Part shown: one piece after another, positions 8,620 through 18,072 of the stretch
Numbering within the stretch: position 1 is the first letter of the stretch
Layout: every line of letters starts with the position of its first letter
Assembly: GCA_022592435.1 (NCBI GenBank)
Contig: JABYQS010000465.1
Coordinates: 1-21,572 of the forward strand
DNA from: Cerioporus squamosus
Taxonomy: Eukaryota > Basidiomycota > Agaricomycetes > Polyporales > Polyporaceae
Length of the DNA stretch: 21,572 bases
Direction: 5' to 3'
Made by a program: the position numbers and the translations under genes
The notes under the pieces: model-generated
What the model was told of the DNA's origin: nothing
Databases searched by the model: none
The model's input: only the letters and a program-made list of their open reading frames with translations

Positions 8620-9660
8620 GGTCTTCACGTCCGCGACGCGTGAGACTACGTGCGGCGCTTCCTTGCCCTCGGGCTGCAGCGGGACTTTTGCTGGTGTCAG
8701 ACTTCAGCGTCACGAATCGTGAGTTCCCTGCATCCTTCGACATGCGAATCGAGCAATGCATATGCGCTTTGACAGTCATGACAGCGCTGAGCGGGCAGAT
8801 CCGGTAAGGCGGGGAGCGTCATATCATGTCGCAGAGGACTGTATAGAGAACGGGGTCCAAGACGTGGTTGTGCCACGGAGGCTTTACTCGGACTTCCACC
8901 TGGCCATGTCCGTGCCCGTTTGGGGCTGCGCCCTCCAATCGCCTACACACATCCACAGTCCCTTCCAGCCTTCGCGTTGAGTCATCTGCGCGAGCCACAT
9001 TCCCAAGGGGTTTACTCAACTGTGGTTCTTCGGCTTGCTCGGCATGGACGACCCAAACTCCCGGGCGTGCCCCCTCCGTGGAGGATGCGCAGGAATCACC
9101 ACTCTCCTGTCTGCTGGCCGTATGCATGTGGCCTAGCGAGGTATGTGGGTACGTCGTACTTCATGCGGGATTACGAGCCGCCGCTGATAAGCTCATACGT
9201 ACTTGCGCCGACAGGCATCTGGGCGCCGGGAGCTCCAGAGTACACATGCACGTCGAGCGCAGCTTCATACTCAGCGACAGCGAATCGCGTGTCGCGCCGG
9301 GGCACCCAGGGAGGGTCGTCCTCGGGCTGGGAGCTGGGAAATCGGGTCATTCGCCGCTCCGCTGCTCGCAATGTTCCGCGTCGAGGTCCTGCGGCGATTG
9401 CGAGGGCGAGTACCATTATCCGCAGCGGCGAGCGGCTTGGCCGGCGAATCGTCCCGCGAAGTGCGATATATCTGGTGCTGGCGCAGTTACAGCTGTTCTC
9501 AGAACGATAGGCCCTTTTACGTTTTTTATGCAAATCGCCGCATAAGCGGAGTGCTGAAGGTAATCACGCCGAGGAACACCCCGAAATCAGGCGTCTACCG
9601 AATCAACATCGCTGCTATTTACGTGGGTCATCGGAGACTCAATGGAGCGTGAAAAACGGA
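8620..9660 (+). other. coding-like fragments, no coherent gene
   Basis: One plus-strand frame reads GVQDVVVPRRLYSDFHLAM (about 8850), meets TGA at 8978-8980, and resumes in the same frame as VICASHIPKGFTQLWFFGLL and MDDPNSRACPLRGGCAG with about 75% GC at wobble positions. A good donor/acceptor pair (GTATGT at 9141, GCCGACAG ending at about 9214) would join it only after a frame change. Further on, another frame gives a zinc-finger-like RCSQCSASRSCGDCEG (about 9361-9408). A third frame stays open to TGA at 9650-9652. I read this as a damaged or heavily miscalled gene, not random DNA. Product unknown. Confidence 0.3.
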
Positions 9661-10215
9661 TTGCCGCTGCCAACCGACGTGATGTACAATTTCTCGGAGG
9701 GGCCTAACGTTATGAGAACAGCTGTAATGAATATGGCGCCGTGCGAAGAAGGAGGGATGATACAGTCAAGTGGCCTCACGTCATCGCGACGGTGACGGGT
9801 GGGTTCGAGCTGTAACTGCCCATGGTTCCCCGCGAGCTCGGATGCAGATCTGCGTGCCTCTCGGGAACCGCGTGGTGGCCTGGTATGTTATTCTTGCCAT
9901 TTGCAGATGTGGCTTCGTGGATGCTGATCGCACACGTAGTGCTCCTCGAAGGGTGCGGACTCGCCGCGTTGCCTGTGTTGGTTGCTCGACGACACAGGTG
10001 ACCATCGTGGTCTGCAATGCGCCAGTCGCGGAGTGCCCTCGACCGTCCGGTGACGCACCCCGGCCGCGCAAACCATTGGGTGCTCTCAACCGCTCTAAAG
10101 CCACACAAAGGACTAACCATCAACTGCTCCTTCGTTTCCTTACCAGACCGATACGCTCGATCGATATTAAATCAGATCTATCACGGGTCTTCCGACGCAC
10201 AGCCAAGGCATACGG
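9660..10215. other. ambiguous region, possible minus-strand coding fragment
   Basis: On the minus strand around 9890-9975 a frame reads RGESAPFEEHYVCDQHP with GC-rich wobble positions and stops soon after. Both strands are open over much of the rest. No start, splice pattern or family is recognisable. Confidence 0.2.
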
Positions 10216-10446
10216 TCATGCTCGAGAAGATCCGCGTTCCGACCCCACGTCCCTCGCGAACCCTTCTTGCACAGCGTATAGGTCGGCCGTTGCGAAGTCG
10301 CCCCGGTCCAGGTGCACGGAGCCGAAGAGAAGCAACGGGGTTTGGGTGACGCAGCAGCTTGCGCGGACTGTGGAGGTCCCTCCATTCTCTGCGTCTCCGG
10401 CTGCGACGATCAGCGGCACGAGAGTTTTGTGGCTCGGTAGGTTCAT
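10216..10446 (-). CDS. small ORF or exon, unknown product
   Basis: A true ATG at 10444-10446 opens 76 codons to TGA 10216-10218. It contains LVPLIVAAGDAENGG, then TQTPLLLFGSVHLDRG and FATADLYAVQEGFARD. Wobble positions are strongly G/C, like the confirmed genes and unlike the other frames. No signal peptide, membrane segment or known motif. It may be one exon of a larger minus-strand gene continuing up to about 10800. Confidence 0.35.
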   Translation of the reverse strand: MNLPSHKTLVPLIVAAGDAENGGTSTVRASCCVTQTPLLLFGSVHLDRGDFATADLYAVQEGFARDVGSERGSSRA

Positions 10447-10468
10447 TGCCGCGTCTCGGTTCTGGCTC

Positions 10469-10950
10469 TTACTTACGCTCTCTGGTTAGGCTGGTGGAAG
10501 CCGGCTGGGGCATTTGTAATTGCCCTCGTAGAAGAGAGAGAAGGGCACGGATGCGGAACCACCAAGAACTGGGACTGCCGCTGTCTCTGCGCTGCCGCTG
10601 CTCTTGCCGTTCCACAACCGCGCATGGACGGGTCGAGGTCTGCGACAATGTAACTCCGCCAGCTTCGTTCCCCTTCACCCTCACAAGGACAGATTGCGTG
10701 GCCGCGACCACGGCCGCCTCGGCGAGATGTGGTCTTAGAAGTGTGGTGGCTTGCGGCGAATCCGGGGAAACAGGTATGTGGCATCTTGGTTCGTGAGCGC
10801 ATATCGAGGTGCTGAGCACGAATACACGTCGGTTCAGTTCCGGGTTGTTTCGAGTCGTTCGCGAGCACGTCCGGGTTCGGTTGTGCGATGGGTTGGGACG
10901 ATGTTAGGGGGCCGTAAGTGCTCGTCGCATGGTCCACGCTCGATCGCACC
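10469..10950 (-). other. open minus-strand stretch of uncertain coding status
   Basis: All three minus-strand frames are open over most of this stretch. One contains EAAVVAATQSVLVRVKGNEA; another GGSASVPFSLFYEGNYKCP with stop TAA near 10486. Codon composition does not pick one. It may belong with the ORF at 10216-10446. Confidence 0.2.
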
Positions 10951-12359
10951 GTCGAGACTCCTAGTCTAGCGGTAATGGAGTCTGCTCCAATGTGTATCCG
11001 TTAGAAGCTAGGGTGAGTCGTTTATCTTCTTACTTGGTCCAGCATCGAAGCGTGATGACCGTATAGTTCGGAATGCACAACTTCAGGTAGATCGTCTTAG
11101 GGGATGCGGGACGGGGGTACTGTTAGCGTACTGTAACTGCAATGCTTAGGTAGAACACCTGAATGCTAAGGTCATGGCTCTTCTCCTTAGGGTGGACTCT
11201 GGATCAAATGTTCTTCGTGCGGTAAGCACACTAGAGTGGGGCTGAGTAGTTACCATGGGATTGCGATGTTCAGAGGATCAGCGGGCGAGGGGAGGTAGAC
11301 AACTAAATTCAAATGTGTTCTGTAGACTACTGCGATGTTATAGCAGGGCTACTTTTCAAACGACGGCAAGCGTCGCTCTGGCGGTAGGGTTAGGTTGAAC
11401 TCCTTGCTTCGGACTCGAATCGCCATTTACGGGTTTCCTGCAAGAAGGAATGGCGTGTTCGTTCCCTCGTGTCGATGCTTACACGCAGGAAGTCCCGGTA
11501 GGCCCGCGCGATGGCGACTCCAATGGAACCGACCGTCCCATCGTGTTGTAACAACACCGTGTGAGTGTAGTTTCGATATCCAGGCCACTAGAGGGAATAG
11601 GATCATTAATACGAGTAGCTGGAGAGCGGAACACGACGAGAAACGCACGCTGATATGGAGCCATAGTTGTTGCATCTCCACCATGATCGGCAGGTCGTAG
11701 TATACTCCGAGGTACTACTCGGGACACTCCGGGGTCTCGGCGTAGTCAAGGATCTCCTGAAGGCTGCCACACGTGTCTTCCTCCATAGACGGACGACAAT
11801 TCGCCTGTAAAGCGACGACGGCCATACCTGCGGTAGATTGTACTGTCGGGATTGGTAATGAGAGCATGTCGAGGGGTTCCCGTACTACCGCCGCCGTGGG
11901 TTCCTTCGAGGCTCCGTGGGCGATACACTGTGCCTGTCCACGCTAAACGAGCGTCGGTTGGCTGTCTGATGATATGTGCGTGAGTGGAGGAGTCTGTTGC
12001 GGACACACCCCGATCGAGATGTAGCAGGATGGAACACTCACCTTGCCCCGGCCTTTGTGAGTGGTTCGTCCGAATCGATGTGCGGCGGCTGCAGAGATCC
12101 ACGATGGGCGCCCTCCGAGGGGATGTCCGGAGAATGATGATTGTCTGCAGTGACAGTATGTCAGCTGAGCCGAGAGGGTGGAGGAAGGAGTATCTCACTC
12201 TGGTAATCGACTCTGAGCCACAACGGTATCTGACCTGTCCACTGTACTCCTCTCGATCTTAAGCACATCTCCGAGATGGTGATGTCGACGGTCATCTTCC
12301 ACAAGGACCCAACACCTCAGCAGGTGGCCAGCGACGACCAAGGCTAAGGCACGTCGATC
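10951..12359. other. gene-poor stretch
   Basis: From about 10970 to 11400 the DNA is richer in A/T and in stops than its surroundings, and no frame exceeds about 60 codons. Near-repeats AATGCTTAGG (about 11140) and AATGCTAAGG (about 11162) are present. The longer open frames at 11395-12260 begin at non-ATG codons and lack coding bias. No terminal repeats, transposase or reverse-transcriptase motif is visible. Confidence 0.45.
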
Positions 12360-13036
12360 TCAGCTGGGGTACGGGGACGTCACACATTGGGTGAGTGAAA
12401 CTCGGAGGCGATGTCGAGTATACATACCTTGTTAACAACGCCCTAAATATATCCCCGTCTCGCCATTGACGGGGATGACTCTCCTGTACAGGGACGATGC
12501 CACGCAGTGTAGTACTCGCAGCTCGTCGGGCTGGTGCCACGACCTTCTTCCCTTTCCTATGGTTGGAAGACTTGCTCTTCCGTTTAGCTTTCCCTACTGA
12601 AGTGGTTAGCCCTCATGGGAACAAGGTGAAGGTACTGGGCAGCGACATACCAGGCTTTGGAGCGACCACTCGGCTCTGCCCAGTACGGACTGTGCGGTCC
12701 GGGTTCCAGCCTTCGCCGCTCGTGCTCCGGGGTGCGCATCTGGAGGCGACCGAGATGGATAGCCGTATTGCGACATGGGGAGAGACGGGTGATAGAGGAA
12801 GGGCGAAACATCGTCTGACTCGCGCTGGTTGTTGGACTCAGTGGCATCAGCGGACGCGCACGGCTTCGACGAAGTCCGGTGGACCGAGTACGCATCGCAG
12901 ATGGAGGGGTGACAGGCATGCTCTTCCCCTGAGCCACGAAGGGGCAGGCGGCGGGCAATGCCTTGAGAAGTTTGTCTGTGAGAGGAGTGTGAAAGGGGAG
13001 TGGTGTCGGATGTAGGTTGGGAGGACGAGAGCCCAT
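12360..13036 (-). CDS. unidentified Ser/Pro-rich basic protein, two apparent -1 frameshifts
   Basis: Reconstructed minus-strand gene: TATA at 13115-13124, CT-rich leader, ATG 13034-13036. Exon 12651-13036, 54-nt intron 12597-12650 (GTATGT, branch GCTAAC, CACTTCAG), exon 12428-12596, 64-nt intron 12364-12427 (GTATGT...CCCCAG), then a stop at 12360-12362. Phases agree only if one base is missing near the CCC at 13019-13021 and another near the CCCC at 12729-12732. About 186 residues. Readable pieces: SESDD-like SNNQRESDDVSPFLYHP, SQYGYPSRSPPDA, STSGEGWNPDRTVRTGQSRV, a basic KAKRKSKSSNHRKGKK that could be a nuclear localisation signal, then HPRQWRDGDIFRALL. No domain recognised. Another acceptor near 12350 would extend the tail. 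Confidence 0.45.
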
Positions 13037-13114
13037 CCTTGGAGGCGAGGCGAGGCTGATGAGAGAGGTGAAGAGGAGGGTGTGAAGCTGCAGTTCACCT
13101 CGAGGGCGTCGCAC

Positions 13115-13124
13115 CCTTATATAA
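13115..13124 (-). promoter_or_regulatory. TATA box of the 13036 gene
   Basis: TTATATAAGG on the minus strand, about 80 bp before the ATG at 13036 and followed by a CT-rich leader (CACCCTCCTCTTCACCTC). Confidence 0.6.
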
Positions 13125-13233
13125 CTGTCGGATGCCATTATCTCCCTCTTCGCTTGGATGGCGTGGGTAGCCTGCAACGCTTTGCCCTTTAGTGCCGCAC
13201 TGGAAGTTCGCCGGGACGGCCGTCGTCTGAGAC

Positions 13234-13981
13234 ATGCTGCATAGCATGTCGCGCAAGGTCCTTGTCACTCCGCGTACCTTTCATATGGCAGGAGGTCAAG
13301 GAGAGTTGACGGCAAGGCGCTGCGATTCGCTGCCCTTAGGAGGCCAATCCCGGACAACTGCTGTGTGTATCCGCATGATGGGCCCGCGTCATTCACGACT
13401 CTCGTTCACGGAGTACGCTGCGTGCCAAGAACTGGAGGTCAAACGTCAAGTGCTGGTGATCGAGCTGCACACGAAGTTAGCATAGACCAATGCGGGTCAC
13501 TTGCGTGAATGTGGAAGGGCCCGGGTGACGCACCTGCCCGACATGGTCCCTTGTGCCAGAGACATGACGCAAAACTATGTGGACATGTCGTTAGTGTTTC
13601 TCAACAGACGACAGCCTGGTATAACGATGTGCTGACCGGTTTTGCGACTTGACAATGGTACTGTTGTACAACTTGGGCGTGAATAAGCCCAGGCGCACGG
13701 TCACCTTGGACCTAGCTCAGCTGGTCTGGCGTTGGCACAGATCAATCCATCATTACGCTTGCACATCAGGTCTCGCTCATCAACTGTCCTCCGTCTGTCG
13801 AAAGCTCGGCTCAGGCTGAGATGGAGACCATGGGTTTACAGTTTCGATTGCTACTTGAGTACTGATAATTACTAACAAGCTGGTCATCGGAGTGTTAGTG
13901 AAAGAAAGGGAGATCATGACAGTGTCGACTTACCTTCTGGCATACATCTAGCTCTAAGTGCCGACAGGTCCTGATTTAACG
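13234..13981. other. region without a supported gene
   Basis: An 83-codon plus-strand ORF at 13234-13485 has a real ATG but no coding bias or splice context and no recognisable motif. The rest, to 13981, is stop-rich and featureless. Confidence 0.4.
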
Positions 13982-14248
13982 ATGACTAGAGGCAAGTTCG
14001 ACTCCGAGTTGAAAGTCGGGAGAACTCTGGAGGAATCGCCTATGTTGTCGGCTTTTGCCGAGAGAGGCTTGCGCCCGACCAATCCGCCGCCGCGTCCACA
14101 ACAATTCGACTACCGTCACTGCATCGTTTTCTGCTCAAGCTACACCACCAGACTCAAGGCCGTCCATGAAATGCATATCAAACTCAACGGAGGCTCTGTG
14201 AACGTGGCTCAGTCCTGGTATGAAGCTTGGAGCTGGAACCTCGAATAA
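13982..14248 (+). CDS. possible 88-codon ORF, unknown
   Basis: An ATG at 13982 opens 88 codons to TAA 14246-14248. It contains TRGKFDSELKVGRTLEES, then AFAERGLRPTNPPPRPQQFD and VHEMHIKLNGGSVNVAQSW. About 60% GC at wobble positions, a little above the surrounding non-coding DNA. No signal, membrane segment or domain. It could be a gene fragment. Confidence 0.25.
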   Translation: MTRGKFDSELKVGRTLEESPMLSAFAERGLRPTNPPPRPQQFDYRHCIVFCSSYTTRLKAVHEMHIKLNGGSVNVAQSWYEAWSWNLE

Positions 14249-14835
14249 CGGGTCAGACACGCATCGTACGGCACATCAAGCAGCTTAGCAGGTGTCGTCG
14301 GGGCTCTCAGGGGAACAACAGGGCAGGAGATGCAACTGGAGTGCAGGCGAAGACTTATCGGTATGTGCGGACAAGTTGCGCTGTCTATTCGTCAATCGAC
14401 ATACCCATCTCCATCTCCATCGGTGGCTTCCTATTCACGTCGTGGTCGTAATCACTCTGCGCTCCGATCATACTGTGAAGGGTGAACCGGAATGACGATC
14501 TGTGAGTGCTCCGATCCTCAGACAGCAGCTCTTGCTCACGATATATACGCCGACACTCGCAGATGTTATGTCCTCAACCATGACGTGAACGATCTCACTC
14601 AAGTGTGACCCATTGAGTTCCCAATTGAGGGGCACGCTATCAGATACACGGCTGGCTGGGTGAGTGCAGCGATCCTCCAGGGGTTTACTTGGGAATTCGG
14701 CCCCATGCTTGCCCGTATACCTCGTCCGTCCCTTCGACCTCGTCGCGCCTCAAGTCTCGTCCTCTGGTCTATCCATCTCCTGCGATACCATGCACCCGAC
14801 ATGCCCAGCTCACACTGCGATTTCTGCTGTATACG
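14249..14835. other. region without a supported gene
   Basis: Short overlapping open frames only. A CCATCTCCATCTCCATC triplet-type run lies at about 14404-14420. Nothing else stands out. Confidence 0.4.
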
Positions 14836-15421
14836 CTGTATATAGAGGCAAAGTCCTGCACGATCCATACCCTGCCGCCCATCGTCGTGCTCGCCCTGGT
14901 GCTCCTACTTGCGACTCCGACCCCCGGAACTCTGGTCATCCACTTGTATCATCCGCAGCTGCCGTCATATATCCCTGGTGGACCCCCAGGCCGCCGATGC
15001 CGACACCCCGTGGTTCCAGGATGGTTGTCGATCGCAATGTCAAGCAAGGGTCAACTTCCTATCTTGGTCATGTCTCACCATATGGATATGCCGCCTATCC
15101 TCGCGCGAGCCCGTCCCGGACCTGCGCCGCTTGTGCGGCATACTCGCGATCATCATCAGTATTGCGTCGTCGGGTTCGCATGTGACGTACCACGACATCC
15201 TCGACGAGTATCGCGGCCACAAGAACGACGAGGACGTCGAGGAAAACGAGAAGGGCTTCAGCCACAACGTGTCCGTCGCCTCCAATGACGGCATCGATAA
15301 TCACGGAGTTATCCTCACTCCAACCTTCAGCTTTCGGTCGGAGGACGACGTCGCGCTGGGGCGTTGCGCCTCTCCGTGTTCTGGCTTGTCAATGGTTGAT
15401 TGCATAGTGCCCATCTGGTAA
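14836..15421 (+). CDS. possible small secreted or membrane protein, frames not joined
   Basis: A TATATA motif at about 14838 is followed by an open frame containing PPIVVLALVLLLATPTPG (about 14875-14930), which looks like a signal peptide or membrane helix, but no in-frame ATG precedes it. From about 15092 a different frame has very GC-rich wobble positions: VPDLRRLCGILAIIISIASS, then YHDILDEYRGHKNDEDVEEN and GFSHNVSVASNDGIDNH. It ends at TAA 15419-15421. The acidic DEDVEENE patch after a hydrophobic stretch suggests a membrane protein tail. I could not find an intron joining the two frames. The coding strand is fairly clear from codon bias; the gene model is not. Confidence 0.35.
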
Positions 15422-15747
15422 TACCCTACGCCTTCTGCTGCGCTCCTGGGCGGAGCAGTGTGCTTTGCTCTATGTGGAGGGCGCGCTCTTTCCCTTCTCC
15501 GTGTCTCTACATGTGTCTGCTTCGGTATGTCTGTGCGCTATGTGACTGCCTCAATCTGCCTGTATGGGTCTCGCTCTGTTTGCGCTGCGTCGATATGCTT
15601 CTGCTTCTGCTCCGTCTGTGTAGTACATGTGTCTTGGCGGCGTCGACGCTCTGGATGTACAACCCTCCTTATACTCACGTCGGTGATATCTAAGTATGCC
15701 TCTCAGCACATCGCGCCTGCAAGCTCAGCGGACCTTCGAACCTGCTC
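15422..15747. other. intergenic stretch, T/G/C-skewed low complexity
   Basis: Between the end of the 14836-15421 fragment and the stop of the coiled-coil gene. The plus strand is rich in TCTG/TGTC words (about 15480-15640), which opens frames full of Cys, Ser and Val. I take this as composition, not coding. Confidence 0.5.
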
Positions 15748-16360
15748 TCAGTTCGCCGCGGGTATGTTCCTGGACTGCTGTCAGACGTGCATAGGGTGCC
15801 GTAAATGTGAGTACCACGCACCTGTCGATCCTCATAACCCTCTCCATGATCTGCACGACCAGATCCATCATGTGCTGCTGCCCGACGAGCATCTCTTCCA
15901 GCAGCCCGTCCACCCGCTCGTTCGTCGCCGCGAGCGAGGCGTGCACCTCGTCAAGCCCGGACTCCAGCGAAGTCTGCACCTCCTCCAGCACGCGCATGTT
16001 GTTGCGCATCATAGCGACGGTCTCTGCTGGAAGCGGACAGTAGGCCATGTCAGCTTTGACTGCGGGATTGGGGGGAGGGAACGTTGGGAAGTTACCGAGA
16101 GCGCGCTCTCCCGAGGCGGGGAGGTGAGGAGGCGGATCGCGCTGCTCTGTGTTGTTCTCCTTGCCGAGCTGGCGCTTTGTGGGCGGTGGTGATTGAGCCC
16201 GCGCGGGTGTCGAAGATGCAGCTGGGGCTGGGGCGATGGCATTGGCTGCCTTCCTGAGTGGCGAAGGCTGAGCCTGCTTGCCTCTGCGCGGTGTCGACTC
16301 GCGAAGGTGGCTAGGGATAGCCGGGAAGATCCCAGCTGAGTTATTCTGTGGCTCAGGCAT
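15748..16360 (-). CDS. Pro/Ala-rich coiled-coil protein, unknown
   Basis: Exon 15822-16360 from the first ATG (16358-16360), a 52-nt intron 15770-15821 (GTGCGT, branch CTGAC, GTCCAG), and a 22-nt last exon ending at TGA 15748-15750. About 186 residues. The first 100 are low-complexity and basic: STPRRGKQAQPSPLRKAANA, PAPAASSTPARAQSPPPTKR, QLGKENN. The last 75 form a likely coiled coil: MRNNMRVLEEVQTSLESGLD, AATNERVDGLLEEMLVG, DLVVQIMERVMRID. No frameshift is needed. The layout suggests a dimerising scaffold or DNA/chromatin-associated protein, but nothing specific is recognised. Reading through the intron would instead add about 30 residues. Confidence 0.6.
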
Positions 16361-16455
16361 CTGGTGAGGCGGGCGAGGATGCACAGGTGGAGGTACCGAG
16401 TGCTACATTGATTTAGTAGATATACGCATGCTTCTTCCATTGAAACGCAGCGCAA

Positions 16456-16903
16456 GCCTTTTACGTGAAAGGATCACAAGCAGTTGTAAGGTGCCATGGT
16501 CGGCCTTCGACTCTGATTAGACAACAGACAATGACAGCCGTTGGACCAGTAAGGTACTGCACTGCCTGCGCAAAGACGTTGAGGAGGGCTCAGGAAACGC
16601 GTGTCGTCGCGTGACAGAGCGCGTCGCGTCTGTGACAGGTCGCGTCGTGAGAGCGCTTGCGTGGGCGGGGACGGCGCATGAGAGGATTCGCTGACCTACA
16701 AGGTTCCTATTCTTCTCAAGGCTCGACGATGCACATACTATGCGCGCATAAGTAGGATTGGAAGGCAATATGGCACAGCCATACGATAACTCGACGAAGG
16801 GACTCAGGAGTCGACACAACAAGTTTGTACCATGGGCTACTAGTCACTGGTAGCAAGGCACTCAAGAGATCCAGGCGTGAAGTCCAGCCGGAAGCACAGA
16901 ACG
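16456..16903. other. intergenic region between two minus-strand genes
   Basis: No coding signal. Contains a degenerate GTCGCGT/GTGACAG repeat (separate entry). It should include the promoter of the 16360 gene; I see no clear TATA box, only GTATATC near 16425 on the minus strand. Confidence 0.45.
16603..16655 (+). repeat. degenerate tandem repeat, unit about 17 bp
   Basis: Three imperfect copies: GTCGTCGCGTGACAGAGC, GCGTCGCGTCTGTGACAG and GTCGCGTCGTGAGAGC. The shared words are GTCGCGT and GTGACAG. It lies roughly 245-295 bp upstream of the coiled-coil gene start. Confidence 0.5.
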
Positions 16904-17723
16904 CTAGTACGACGTCGAGTCGCTCCCGAGTCCCACAGCATCTCGGAGTCTCCCGTTGCGAGCTGCTTCTGCAATCGCCGCGGCGGCTGACAGCTTGTCC
17001 GACGACGTGCTGACCGGCATCCCGCCAGTCGTCCCATACGCGGAAATCGCGGACGCCACGCTGATAGAGAGGCTGATCCCACCGAAGCTCGAGAGCGAGC
17101 TTACGCGGGACCGCGCGCTTCGAATGCTCTCCTGAGCGGGTGCATCAGCGAAGTATGGCGGACCGTATGGGTCGGTGCGCTGGACGCCGTTGCGGATGCA
17201 GTCCTGGGACTCGGAGCCGGACGAGGTTGACGAGTTGGCGGTGGACTGAGAGGATATACTGGGCCCGGGCGAGACGTCGTCTGATCTGGCCGAGCTGAAG
17301 GAGTGCCGTAACGAGGACAGCACTACTCGAAGGTTGACGGTCTTCCGTGGGGAGGACGCCCGAGGCTGCGAAGTGGAGGTGCTGTGCGCGCTGCCGCCTG
17401 TATCCGCCGATATGAAGATGGGCGAGAGGCTCGGACCATACACGATGAGGAAACTCACCTCTGTCTTGCTTTTGCCCAACGCCGCGACCGATCGCCTTGA
17501 AGGGGTTCTCGAAGCGTGTCTCAAACACCTCCTTGGAGAGCGAGTTCTCCCGGCATGCAGGGCGTGCGAGACGGGGACGATCGTTGGGATCCGTGCTTGA
17601 CGTACTGTACTTGCGTACGTGCACCCGGGGTCGCTTCGAAGTGCGCGGCACCTGGCCGGATTGGCGACGTTCGGAGCGACCAGACGAGGAAAGCGGCCCT
17701 GGGGAAAGTGAGGCCGAAAACAT
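16904..17723 (-). CDS. Ser-rich protein, unknown
   Basis: Exons 17459-17723 and 16904-17397 with a 61-nt intron 17398-17458 (GTGAGT...ATACAG), phase 1, about 252 residues, stop at 16904-16906. The first exon has KRPRVHVRKYSTSSTDPND, ENSLSKEVFETRFENPFKAI and VGQKQDR. The second is Ser-rich: SSLRHSFSSARSDDVSP, SSSG-type runs, RTDPYGPPYFADAPAQES, ISLSISVASAISAYG and AAAIAEAARNGRLRDAVG. No frameshift is needed. The start is the first in-frame ATG after an acceptor (CACTTCAG, exon from 17768). An upstream exon ending at a perfect GTAAGT donor (17847) exists, but its open frames do not match in phase, so it is either 5' UTR or another miscalled coding exon. Likely phosphorylated and largely disordered; role unknown. 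Confidence 0.6.
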
Positions 17724-17768
17724 TTCAAAAGCGAGAGAATGCAACTGCGTAGGCTCCGGGCTCTGCGA

Positions 17769-18072
17769 CTGAAGTGAGGGTACCAATACAAGTCAAGGAG
17801 GACGGTAGGACTCCGAAGTCCCCGTACATGAGGCTGACAGTACTTACCTGTTGACGTCACCAGCCAATGCTACTGAAGTACTTAGCGCGGAGCCTTCCGT
17901 GCGCGGGCCATTTCGCAACAAGTCCTGGCGCGCGGGCTGCGTTCGAACTCGGGATAATGTTGTCAATATTGTCGAGATCGACGCAAGCGAGCTTTCGGGA
18001 CCGTCGAATGTCGGCTCTGCCAATGGTTGCTGAAGCAAAGTTGTCGCGGCGGCTGTTGCATACTTTTACCAT
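17769..18072 (-). other. possible first exon and intron of the Ser-rich gene
   Basis: A strong donor (CAACAG then GTAAGT, intron 17769-17847) follows an open stretch 17848-18072. One frame starts with ATG at 18072 and contains LACVDLDNIDNIIPSSN; another, without ATG, contains LASISTILTTLSRVRTQPA. Neither splices in frame to the exon at 17768. A 5' UTR exon, or a one-base error, would explain this. Confidence 0.3.

Noticed and set aside
9770..10489. 239-codon plus-strand ORF
   Set aside because: Arg/Ser/Pro-rich translation typical of GC-rich shadow frames; the minus strand has better codon bias at 10216-10446.
11385..11395. Telomere-like TAGGGTTAGG
   Set aside because: Barely more than one repeat unit in the middle of the window; not a telomeric tract.
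10951..12359. Transposon remnant
   Set aside because: Gene-poor and slightly more A/T-rich, but no terminal repeats, target-site duplication or transposase/reverse-transcriptase motif could be found.
12497..13015. 172-codon plus-strand ORF
   Set aside because: Antisense to a minus-strand model that has a TATA box, start, two introns and codon bias.
15458..16192. 244-codon plus-strand ORF
   Set aside because: Antisense to the coiled-coil gene, and its first part is a TCTG-rich low-complexity tract giving Cys/Ser/Val runs. No ATG-plus-splice logic.
16904..17860. Single 318-codon minus-strand ORF across both exons of the Ser-rich gene
   Set aside because: It is only correct over the second exon. 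Upstream of 17398 it is out of frame and reads through an evident GTGAGT...CAG intron; the other frame has the coding bias.
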